From Russula earlei (Eukaryota; Basidiomycota; Agaricomycetes; Russulales; Russulaceae): a stretch of 54,963 bases of DNA. A model generated the notes under the pieces. It was not told where the DNA came from, did no database searches, and worked only from the letters and a program-made list of their open reading frames with translations. Where the stretch lies: NCBI GenBank assembly GCA_025769875.1, contig JAGFNK010000350.1:1-54963 (forward strand). The letters run 5' to 3'. Shown in pieces: positions 1-10,220 of this stretch. Each line of letters opens with the position of its first letter. The first letter of the stretch is position 1. A program made the position numbers and the translations under genes.

Positions 1-104
1 ATAACACTATTCCCTAACCAAACTACAAGTCCTCAAATGACCAGCCCTAAACTAACTAACAGAAAATGAATCAGGTGCTCGCACGTGCACTAAAGCAGTG
101 AACA

Positions 105-535
105 TGTGAACAATGAAAGCTCTTACTCATCAAGAGAAGCCTTCTTACTTAGCAGCTTACTGAGCATGACTGAGCATGCTCAGTAAGCGCACTCTGACTT
201 CTTACTCATCACTCTATTGTGCTTGATAACAAGGTTATGACTTGTTCCCTATTTAGCAGTTCTCTTGTAGTATATAAGCACTCAAATAAAGTAGCGGACA
301 GTCCTCAGACTGTCCATTTGTTTATGGCACTCTCTACCCCTGGGATACTCCTTTAAGGACCATCCCCTTGTGACCATCCTGGCCTCTTCCCTGCGTACCT
401 GCTCAACTCTTCCAGTAACTATACCTCTCTGGTATTTGTTACTGCTTTGGACTCTTCTTCTTGCTCACGCTGTCTTGGACATCTATCAACTCGTCTTCAA
501 GCTTACCCCTTGCTCTTGAACTGGATAGTTCAACA
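105..535. mobile_element. Solo LTR-like remnant of a retrotransposon
   Basis: The stretch starts near TGTGAAC and ends in GTTCAACA, a loosely inverted pair of the TG...CA type. It holds a TATA-like run near position 272 and a self-complementary block (TGAGCATGCTCA) near 172, followed by pyrimidine-rich, gene-free DNA. This layout resembles a fungal LTR. No second copy and no internal retrotransposon gene are visible in the first kilobase, so it would be a solo or edge-truncated LTR. No target duplication could be confirmed. The assignment is inference. Confidence 0.35.
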
Positions 536-689
536 GTGAGTCTTGACAGTAGCTAGGGTTTTTATGTATAGGACAGTACAAAGGAGAATATGAAAGGAAT
601 CAGAGGACCATGAAAGGGAGGGAGAGCCATGAAAGGGAATCAAGAATGGTCAAGGCAGTTGAGGCGGTCATGAAAGGCTTTGAGATGCG

Positions 690-920
690 AACACGTTGAG
701 TATGCTGGGGCGTGGCATGCACGTGTGGTCGGTGGCAAGGACTGGGCAATATGGTCAAGGTCTTGACATCAGGTGTGAGGTCGTCAGCGTGCAGTCAGTG
801 GTGAACGGCCTGGAATCGAGTCTTGTGGGCATGTGGCATATGCATGGTCGGTGGCAAGGGCTTGATGTTGGGCGTGAGGGAGGTGACTTGCGTGTGCGGT
901 TGGTGGCAAGGGGTGGGTGA
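690..920. repeat. Degenerate repeated GGTCGGTGGCAAGG words
   Basis: The word GGTCGGTGGCAAGG occurs near 728 and 846, and a weaker GGTTGGTGGCAAGG near 898. CTTGA and GGTGTGAGG/GGCGTGAGG words follow the first two. Together they make a loose, partly tandem repeat in a gene-free stretch. The rest of 536-1517 shows no convincing gene and ends in the TOM20 promoter region. Confidence 0.35.
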
Positions 921-1517
921 GCTGAGGCAAAGGAGAGGAGGAGGCGTCACGTCATGTCGCATCTCGTTTCTGCATGTGGTTCTGTGGCCTGCCATACTGT
1001 AATCCTCGCACATCTGTTGCCATGATGATGCTGATGAATCAGACATGGAATGATGATAAAATAGTACTATCTATTCCAACGGAGACTTTTGTCATCAGAA
1101 AATGCCCTTGAGCAATTTTTAAAAATTTTAGGACTTTTTGAAAGCATTTTTGTGACCAAAATATGGTTTCATCACTTGGCTCTGGGACCTGTGACATTTG
1201 TGACATTTCGTCAAATCAGGTAGGCCTGTGACCTGTGACCGACGAATTGATTTAATTGGTACAGTAATCCAATGCATGAGGAGAGGTCAATGAATCAATC
1301 AATTGTCTTAAAATAATTTGTAATCTGAGCTGAGTCAATTTGTGGTCAATACTGTATATTTCACCTTTATTGACCACTGAGTTGAGTTTCAGTGGACTGG
1401 ACCTATCCATTCCTGTCCATCGTGTAAGTGTGTTTGTCGGACTCGCACCTGCACATTCTGTTCTTTTGCGTGACCTGTTGCTAATTGTTCTTTTTCGGGT
1501 TCAATATAGCTCTCGCA

Positions 1518-2294
1518 ATGAAACATTTTACGGCGTTGGCTGTTGTGGGGATTGGATTCCTGGCGTATGTCGTATATTTCGATCACAGACGGAGGACAGA
1601 TGCCAAATTTCGAAAACGGCTTCGTACGTTGAATCCATGGTTCTTTCAGCTCATTTTTTTCACAACCCGGTCAGGACGCGAAAAGAAAAAAGTCGACAAG
1701 TCTGTTGCCGAAGCAACCACGTCAACATCTGGGCATGGGGCTGTCTCTGGGGATGCCGTCCTTCTCACGGCAGAAATTCTTGCGGCCATGGCCCGTATCA
1801 AAGATGATCGAGTTCCAACTACACCGGAAGAACGGGAGAAATACTTTATGTCGCAGGTTGAAAAAGGCGAACAACTTTGCGCTCAAGGTGCGTTCGAACG
1901 TCAAAGGTTGCGAATGGCTTTTGCTCATTTTGTCGGGAAGGCCCAGACTTTGCTGTCGAGGCCGCTCTTGCATTCTTTAGGGCCCTTCGCGTGTATCCCT
2001 CGCCCGTCGAGTTGATCATGATCTTCCAGAACACTGTGCCCGAACCTATTTTCAAGGTCCGTTCTTGACTTCTCTCCCTCTCCTTGGTGTTGAACTCTTT
2101 CCTAGATGGTGTTGGAGATGATGCGGCTCGACGTAAGTGACCCCCCATCATCAGCTAGTCTCGACGAGGCGCCACCCTCCGCGTTATCCGAGGATGATGG
2201 GAGTACGTCTAAGCGGGGTCCACCGTCAGAGACCTCGTCACAGGATTGGGATCGGCTTACTGACCCCGGAAGCCTAACGCCCGCCACTGCATGA
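1518..2294 (+). CDS. TOM20: Mitochondrial import receptor Tom20, short isoform
   Basis: Tom20 is the outer-membrane receptor of the TOM complex that binds presequences of mitochondrial precursors. Exons are 1518-1623, 1675-1887, 1941-2056 and 2106-2294, giving 207 residues. Residues 1-20 form a single N-terminal membrane anchor, followed by the family signature YFDHRRRTDAKFRKRLRREKKK. The receptor fold contains GPDFAVEAALAFFRALRVYP, SPVELIMIFQNTVPEP and FKMVLEMMRLDVS. The reading ends at TGA 2292-2294 after a Ser/Pro-rich acidic tail. This is the product made if the strong GTAAGT donor at 2133 is not used; if it is used the gene runs on into a SET domain (next entry). The length is in the normal Tom20 range. 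Identification is strong; use of this isoform is inferred. Confidence 0.85.
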
Positions 2295-4035
2295 TTTCTC
2301 TCATGAGTGCGCGAGGGCTCGATGTACTCGTTGCCTTTATCGCTATTGCGTCACCACCGTTCTAATATATCATCGTGTTTTTTTTTTTTTGGATTTCATG
2401 TGTTTGTTGGACAGGTCAAGGGTCGCGTTGAAGGTGAGTCACAAGCGTAGCGAACCACCGTCTGAAGCTGAGATAAACGGATCTTGCCTGGGTAGGCTAT
2501 TATGAGGCATTTCCACCAAAACGAATGGGTGTCTCTACAAAAACCGTGGAAGTCACTGATTCGAGTGGTGGTAAGGCCTTGAAACGAATCCTGGTCGCAG
2601 ACAAAGACTTTACCGCTGGAGAAATTATATATGATGTAACGTGGCTATTTACCGCATCGATGGCTTGAGGTCGCTCACAGAGTAGAGCAGGAACGACCGA
2701 TCGTCTCGGTTCTTGACCCAGACTTGGAAGGCAAGGGGTCGCATTGTTCGCAATGTCTCCGCCAGATCGACGAGGGCGCTGCCTTGAAGCCTGACCGCGA
2801 CCCGCTCGCGTCCGCCTATTGCTCCAAGGAATGCGAAGCCAGACTGAAAGCCGAATCCCAGACGCTCCTCTTCGGGCCTGAGCACGCCATCCCCAGCGAG
2901 CTCAACCCTAATCAGGACCCCGAGAGCGCCAAGAAGCGCGAGGACGCGCAGGCGGCGTTCGCCCGGTTCGTCCGAGAGTCGGGGGGGATGCAGGTCATGC
3001 TCGTCGCGCGATTCATCGCGAGGCAGGTCGTCAACGAGACCGTGAAGCTGCTCCCTCGCGATCACCCGTCCGCGCCGAAGCCGCAGGCGGGCGACCCGGA
3101 GGCGGACGGAGGAGGGTGGACGGAGAAGGGCTACACGCTCTTCGACCACATGGAGCGCGTCCGGTACCTCGAGCTGAGCGGGAAGGAGGGCGGCGCCGAG
3201 CAGTTGCGGGCGATATTGAGCGCGAACCTCCCTGGCCTGGACGACTTCGTCACCGACGAGCGGTACACGGTGCTCGTCGGCAAGATGGCCTACAACGCAT
3301 ACGGGGTTTCGTACTCGGGCGGTCGAGACGATAAGGTGCGAACAGACCCTTTTCTTTCTTTCTTTTTTTTTTCTGGTTTGCGCATCGCGCGCAACGTCCC
3401 ATCCGACCGGCGTGCGTTTTGCTGACCGTGTGGGACGGACGGGGCGAACGCTCTCGTCGTCTTTAGCCCCCACCAACCGCCAGGCCGGAAGATGTCGAGT
3501 TGACGCGCACTCCGGACGGCACCGCGCGTCAAGTGGGCGCGGGATTCTACGCCGTTTCGTCCTACGTGAGCACTCTCCCCCCCCCCCCCCCCCCTTCTTT
3601 TATATATATATATATCTCATGATGGACACACGCGTCGTCGTCTAGATCTCACACTCGTGCGACCCCTGCGCCCGACCATCATTCCCAACCGGCACCTCGG
3701 AGATGCACGTCGTCGCGACGCGCGACATCAAAGCCGGCGATGAGATAACGGTCTCGTACGTCGACGTGTCGGTGCGTGAGGACGAGGACGTCGTTCAGGC
3801 GCGGTATCGCCGTCGCAAGGAGCTCGCTCGCGGATGGCGTTTCGCGTGTCTGTGCGATCGTTGCGTCAGGGAGGCGCCTTCCTCATCCTCCGCGTCCGGG
3901 AGCGAGAAGGAGCTGCTGGAGCTCAAGGACAAGGACGAGTCCAAAGTGGAGCCGATCGTCTCTCAAGTCGACCAGGAGGCGGCAGCCCAGGGACAAGGCC
4001 AACCTCTTCCCCCAAATGCCACGACTGTCGATTGA
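1518..4035 (+). CDS. Tom20-SET fusion isoform, or adjacent SET-domain gene
   Basis: The GTAAGT donor at 2133 and the acceptor ending at 2414 define a 282-bp intron that removes the Tom20 stop. Joining 1518-1623, 1675-1887, 1941-2056, 2106-2132, 2415-2433, 2496-2635, 2688-3335, 3467-3565 and 3646-4035 gives one open frame of 585 codons, with every junction in phase. Residues 1-154 are Tom20. The remainder begins VKGRVEGYYEAFPPKRMG and is a SET protein of the SET6/SMYD kind. It shows a Cys cluster (CSQC...YCSKEC), the ISHSCDPCARPSF motif, GDEITVSYVD, and a post-SET-like CLCDRC. Such proteins methylate lysines on histones or other proteins. No good ATG opens the SET part on its own: the only upstream candidate frame stops before the acceptor at 2414. 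That favours a shared start. An independent SET gene with an unseen first exon is the alternative. Confidence 0.7.
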
Positions 4036-4311
4036 GAGTGGCCGTAGCAACTACCGATAAAACACCGTGTTTCATCGGTCATTTCAATCGTCACAGACAT
4101 ACGTAGTTTCGCAGTGTTTACGATTACGATTAAATTCGTTGCACCAATAAAAAGTAGAGTACTGCGTGTGTATACACAAGACGGGCTACAGGCGTGGAAG
4201 CAATGTGTGGATGCACAAGTTACAGCTTGGAGTAATCGCAATTGGCGGATAAGATGAATAAAAGGATTGTGTGCTAGAAGCGGTTGAGAATGACCACTAC
4301 TCTCGGGGAGC
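4036..4311. other. Convergent intergenic region
   Basis: This is AT-richer DNA between the stop of the SET reading and the stop of the minus-strand gene. It should hold both 3' ends. No gene or repeat is seen. Confidence 0.5.
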
Positions 4312-6513
4312 TCAAGTCGCCAAGCTCCTCCACATACCCTCGGCAGGCAGTTCGCTGCGGGCCTGCAGAATTTTCAACGCATGATGGCGACCTCGACTGA
4401 GTGAGCCTGAGTCACCCTCATCGATATCGAGGCTCTCGTCATCACCCGTCTCGAAATCTAGCGCCCCAGGATCTAAAGAGCGACTCCGGTCTCGTGCTGC
4501 GTATGACGCCTTACGGTAGCTTGTCGACGTCAAGGTCGGCTCTGGCTTGACACCGGATTCGCCGACGGGGCCATCTTCGGTATGATCTCGTGACGCAATG
4601 GAAATGGGCAAGGATGCCGAGACACCAGAGTTGAACAGGGCTATATTGACCACACCCGTCAATGGTAGTTTTATACCAACCAAGGAAAACATACCGTGTT
4701 TACCGTTAGGTTCAATCCCGTGAGATACATCGATGGCGTCGGTTTCATTATCAAGTGATTCCGGAGAACCGTCTCTCGCAGTGTCAGAACCAAAGACCTT
4801 CCATGATTGTCTGCCTCTCTTCCAAGCGTTTCGATGGCTGGGCGTAGTGACGTTGACAAGGCGTGCCAGCTCCTTATCACGAGGGCTCAGCGCCTCGTCA
4901 TCGCTTGCGACATCATCTTCGTCGGTGGCAGGTGTGACAATATCTTTTCGAGCGGGGGATTCAGGCCGCAATACATCGGAAGCCCGAAGGGCGACTGTTA
5001 CCGGGAGTGATGCTGGACGTAGCGTTTGTAAAGGATGAGGTAAAGTTGTGCCTCCGTTAGCTCGTGGCTGACGAGGTGGACGCGAAGGGCTGTCGAATGG
5101 GTCGCGAAGTGTGAGCGTTAGGCCATCAAATGAAGTAGCTCTTTGAGATGTATCGGAGTTATCATCCTCCAGATCAAAGACCGAAGCTGCATAGAGTCGT
5201 TAACGTTAGACTGATGACTCCGGAAATAAATAGGGGTTTGACCTTCGCCCCTTTGTTCATCGACTTGAGCTTCTTTCGCTCCACCATCTGGGACGACAGG
5301 CTTGATATCAAAAGTCACTTTACGCTTGCCTTTCAAACCCGAAGGACTAAGCAACTCTTCTGAGTGAGCTTTATTATTGGGCGTAGATGGACCAGCCATT
5401 GGGTCAGAATGCTGCGTCGCCCCAGCAGGATTGGAATGGCCAGCAAGCTTCGCAATTACTCGGGGGGGTTTAACATTCGAAAGGGATTGGTATTGCCTTG
5501 CACGAGCGTTTCTCTCTGCTTCCAAGTCTACGACATACTTGAAACTTGTGGCGATATCCTTATTTTCATTCATATCACGTCGGACCGGATCTCGATAATT
5601 GATGCTCCCCACCAGCGTGGGACTGGTAGGGAGGGGGCTGGATAGCGTCGCTGCAACGGGAGAAGTGCTACGTCTCTCTCCAGCAGAAGTATTCGGATGA
5701 TGGAATGAAGAGGCTGCGAGGGATGTAGAAAGAGCCGAGGGGAGCAAGTCACGATTCGGTGAGGGCAATCTGACAGTAGAGACCGGTACGAAGTCGCTGA
5801 TTGCCACAGGAGACACACGCTTAGAACCCTGGCTAGCATGTACGGATCTTGTGACTGCGGAGTCGGTGTCCGTTAAACGTTTACCCAGAGATTGGGATTT
5901 CGTTTCCTGCGTCAGAGTAGACTCCGCTTCCCGGAATGCCGCCCACAGCAGCTGGACCTGGCGTCTCAACTCTTCTTCCTCTTCCTCTATCTCGATGATG
6001 CGAGCCTGCATGATTTGAGAAAGGTGTTCTTCAGCATCTTTCCGCAGCTGGTCGGATCGTTGCAGTGCGACAGCTGAAAGGTGATCAAATGTCGGGTGCG
6101 AGGGTGTAAATGGAGGCGGTGGGAACAATGGAGATAAAAGGGGAAGTAGTCCGAGCGGGCGGTCAGATTTCGGAGACGTCGAGGACGAGGGTCGCGAGGT
6201 CGAAAGTGAGGGCGGGGGCCTGGGGGGACGGGTCAAGTCGTGTGGGTAATACTACGCGAAACACGGGGGAATATGTTTCAGAAGTTTCTAATAGAGTCAC
6301 TGACTCATCTGTCTTTGAACAAATAGAGCAGGTGAGCAAAACGCTGCTGAAGACGGCCGGGGGCAAACGCCCCGAGAGACGTTGTGTCGGCCAAGAGGAT
6401 CAAGGGGCTTACTAGGCACCGTTTGGCCAACTCAACCCAGCCAGACCCGCTTTGGAGGACTTGGTGCTCGACCCATTCTTCCGTGGGCAATACGGGGCCT
6501 TCTGTTGCGCCCA
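4312..6513 (-). CDS. Unrecognised coiled-coil protein, N-terminus uncertain
   Basis: I do not recognise the family. The body is coded by about 6236-5245, a spliced exon from about 5187 containing SVFDLEDDNSDTSQ, and 4971-4312, where the stop lies. The N-terminal part is Pro/Ser-rich and leads into FDHLSAVALQRSDQLRKDA and a strongly acidic coiled coil (residues around RIIEIEEEEEELRRQ) ending LLWAAFREAES. Long Ser/Pro/charged, probably disordered stretches follow, then a short ordered-looking tail (HHALKILQARSELPAEG). The frame at 6236 has no ATG and a stop just upstream, so there must be at least one upstream exon. An ATG at 6513 opening MGATEGPVLPTEEW is a candidate, but I could not find a fully phased join. 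The coiled coil suggests a scaffold role only. Confidence 0.55.
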
Positions 6514-6930
6514 TGTCGGGGGGAATAAACTGAATGACACGGTAGACGGGCAAGCGGCAGACAAGACATGTCAGGGATGTATGTCTACGGAGAAGAGGCT
6601 CGCAGTCAGAGAGAGGTTTGGAGTGTGTTCGAGACCTAAGGGTCAATTGGGGATGAACCTGGGGGAAAATAAATTTGGAGACACTCGGTGAGGGAGGATG
6701 CGCACGATAGAAATGCCATCTTGGCCAACGTAAACGGGGAGATAGTCGGGATGACTGAGAGTGGGAGGAGAGGATGGATTGGGAGGATGATGGACACGGA
6801 TGCGTACGTTGAGGCAAAGACAAGCAGAGGTAGACATGGTTGTTCAAAGGTGTCATGTACGTGTGTATGCGCCCCCTCTCCGAGGCGCTCCGCTCATCGC
6901 ATTTCCGGCCCGCTTTATCCGAACATCCAT
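6514..6930. other. Intergenic region, promoter of the coiled-coil gene
   Basis: This lies between the 3' end of the CLPTM1 gene and the first candidate exon of the coiled-coil gene, both on the minus strand. Small open frames here have no recognisable content. Confidence 0.4.
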
Positions 6931-9649
6931 CTACCTCTCCTTCCTACTCTCTTCCTCCCGACCCTCCAACACCTGTCCATATTCGTTCACCCGTTTCGGG
7001 TCAACTCGATATATCCAACGCTGCAATCCACTGTCACACAAGGTTACGTGCAGAGAGGACAGGCTCACCTGGTATAAGAAGATTAGAAATACGACGTCGT
7101 CCCGGAAACATGCTAATCGATGCAAGATCGGCATCTTGATGATAAATCTAGTCCCCGTGTCATCATCATCTTATCATGATACGTCCGGTTCACACTCACG
7201 CGAATAAGTCGTCTATTACTGTCGACAGCGTCTTGTATACCATCGCTTTCATGGGCATATGTGCCACGCTCTAAAATATCGCAGTCAGGCACCGTAACCA
7301 GTAAACTGGTCCATCATCATCTAACCTTAAGTTTATAATTGATGATAAGTTGGGGGATGAGTTGAGCCTGTCATCAATCGCCTTCATCAGATCGACTGGA
7401 CATGTCCAATCACCGTTTGCACATACAAAGCCAAACATATACACGAAAGACGTCAAGGTTGAAAGGACAAAGCTGTACCAGCCTCTATGCGTCTCATACA
7501 TCAGGGAGTAGATGGCATAGATGGCGAGGGCGGGCAGAGTGACGTATGAAACGTAGCGGAAGGCTAACTTGTCATACCTTTAGTAGGAGGATCAGTCTCA
7601 TCCCAACGAAAGTCACGGATAGCAAATGACGTACTCTTGTGTTTTCTTCTCATCCTCACTAAGTACGTGCTTATCTGGGCAGCCGATTCACGCATGTCGC
7701 TGCATTATCGATACATCGCGGGCTTACCTGCAAATATCACTTTCCGAGGTAGCATAGACCCCGGCTCTGAGGCGACAATTTTGATGTCGACGGCCTTCGT
7801 GATCTTGATTAACAAAGTTAATTAGTCTGGTTCCCTCGAATGCATGTAAACCACACCTTCCAAGCTTCTATGAGCACTCCCATGCCTGAGCCCATGAGGA
7901 TCATCCAGCTCGTGTCCGTATTGTTGTCAATGAGATACAGTAAGATCACGAACTGCACGAAAACGTTCGTAACGATCTGCACAGTAATGGAACGTGGGCA
8001 TGCGCAACGCGCCACGGTGAATGTCGAAACACACCGTTCTGCACCGGTGAACTCAATAAGTATCGTGGAACTCGACGCAGAAAACGCATACCGGATGGAG
8101 ACACCAGTCAGTTCATCCTTCTTTCTCCAGTGCGAGACGTCCGACTTGAACGCCAACACCTCGAACCTAAAAACGCATAAGAAAGGGAGGCACGAAGACC
8201 GAGTCAACTGACACCATATGAAGCACGCTCACGACGCCGGTCAGAGCCAAGAACCAAGGATTTGTCTCTATTAGCATACGCTTGACCTCAGTCAAGCTCC
8301 GCAGCCGAGCCGCCACCTTGTTGTTTGATAGCTTCCTGGAAACCAAATGTCATAGAGGCGAAAAGTTGAAACTTGAAGTATGACATCGGGTGGAATACGA
8401 CCTGCAAGGGAACTGTCGGTGTGGTGGCATTGATTTCAATGTATTGAGATCTTAAGTGCCAAAATTCATTGGGAAAGATTATTGGGTTGTAGTATCCATT
8501 TTTTCCAGTGACATCTCGTTGTCCGGGGACTAAATTGACATCTATTTACACGGTCAGTTCTGTGGGGATCAGGCTAGCGTTGCAAAACATACGTTCGGCA
8601 AGTGGAGAAGGCAATTGGGTATATTGCAGGACGGCGTCATCTGAGACGAGAGCCAAGGTAAAATTCTAGTGGGAAATACGTCGTTAGCGTTGGGCATGGA
8701 ATGCATGGAAGAACAAACTTGATGCCAATAAGACAGGATAGTGTCTGGGACCTATTCATCGTCGGGTAAGGGTGAGCTTATAGTACATGCCCCCAAGCGC
8801 ACCTCGGGTTCCTCTTGTCCTGCCACCGTATCAATCTTGTCCTGTAGGAGGTTCCTCTCTTTACGAATCTTGGGTCGCGGAAGATAACGTGTCAAAACTA
8901 CACACTTATTAACGAGAAAGTCACGCATGCAGATGAGCTCACGACACGCACGCTTTCTTACATGATGTACAGAATCCTTCATATACGTTGCACTTGACGG
9001 GTCGGGGTCTACATTATCCTTGGTAAGGAATATGTGCGCCCATAAGGTGCCGTTTTGTTGAACAGACTTGGCCAAACGCGTCCATCACCACAGGGGTGAC
9101 ATGTAGATTATAGCAAACGCACCTCGGGTAGATGTACGTTGTAATCCACCGTTCGCGCATCGTTCCAATCTCCAAAAGTTATGTCATGCCAAATAAAGTG
9201 AGGTAGATCCACGTGCTCAGGGCTACGGGAAAAGGGCTGTCCACTGGTAGACAAGTGAAAATGGAGGGATACTGGGATTCCTAACGGCCAAGCAAGATGT
9301 GCTTGCTCAGGAGGGAGAAGGAATGGATCGGGTTGCGCCGGACCGGAACCGCCATCGGGTGTCAGTGGGGAATCGGTAGACGTAGTCTTTGGTCCAAAGA
9401 GCCTGCTTGCTAACTCGAAGTGAGCTGGCTCCATCTGGGAAGCGATGGTTCAGGAGAGCCTACCGAACTGGGTTACTACGTAGATCAGGAGGACTTGCTT
9501 TAAAAGAACCAATGAGAGAAGGATTTGGGGTATGGTATTTATATGTGCACCTGTGCAACAGATATGAACTTGCGAAAGGGTGTCTCGTCCTCTTGAACGT
9601 TCTGCGCTCTTGCAGGGATGGCCGGTCGAGCTCGAGCCTGTGCAGACAT
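6931..9649 (-). CDS. CLPTM1-family multi-pass membrane protein, one frameshift
   Basis: CLPTM1 proteins are multi-pass ER membrane proteins; in animals they affect receptor trafficking and include lipid scramblase relatives. About a dozen exons read through the family in order: MSAQARARPAI start, a lumenal domain (LWAHIFLTKDNVDPDP; GYYNPIIFPNEFWHLR), SDVSHWRKKDELTGVS, VQFVILLYLIDNNTDTSWM, GMGVLIEAWK, YDKLAFRYVSYVTLP, AQLIPQLIINYKLKS, and the C-terminal HRLACFRDDVVF and YRVDPKRVNEYGQ. The gene has short introns with good borders. One base, the A at 8290, is surplus in the exon reading AAELD|EVKRML; it gives an in-frame TGA and shifts the frame. Everything else is intact, so either the sequence has an error or the allele is broken. 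The join of the second small exon near 9434-9500 is uncertain. Confidence 0.88.
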
Positions 9650-10220
9650 GGAGCGCCGAGTGCAGACAACGCCGTTGGGTGTGAAGTGTTTTCCACGGAC
9701 CGGGCTGGTTGAGACTAAACGCCGAGTTGCCCGGTGACCCACGGGCGGAGAAGGCCGTGAGAAGTTTGGATCAGTTTCGCAATTTTATTTTTCGTGAATG
9801 CTGCCAACCAAATGCTGTACGAGAATACCGATACTGAATTGGCGCATCATTATATCATCTGTCGCTGGCAAAGGAATCCGCAGATGACAGATGAGAATCG
9901 TTACTATGCACAACGTTGGAAATTCACACGACGCTCGGTCGGGCGCAGTTAAACACTAAATATCGGGCATTCTTGGGACTGCCCAAGGAATGAAAAAAGC
10001 ACGAAATTTGTGGCAGTCGGATAATGTAAAGTTCCTGTGTGCTAGGCGAGTTCTCTGCCTGCTGCAGTTGTGGCGGGGCGGCGATGACTGCTGACTGCGC
10101 GCGGGATCAAACAACAAATCTCACTGCCTCGTTACCGACCCTCAACAACAAAACGAGGCTCGACCCAGCAACACAAAGTCCCATCCTCTTCTTCTTCCCC
10201 TTTCTTTAACAAGTTTCTCC
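9650..10220. promoter_or_regulatory. Divergent promoter region of CLPTM1 and chitin synthase
   Basis: A 571-bp gene-free stretch lies between two outward-facing start codons. A pyrimidine-rich tract (about 10185-10210) sits directly before the chitin synthase ATG, as is common in fungal promoters. No specific factor site is claimed. Confidence 0.5.

Noticed and set aside
2649..3476. 275-residue open frame on the minus strand
   Set aside because: It lies opposite the SET exon in GC-rich DNA and has no family motif; it is a shadow of the real gene.
3575..3615. Poly-C run followed by a TA repeat
   Set aside because: It sits inside an intron and is a simple low-complexity tract with no sign of function.
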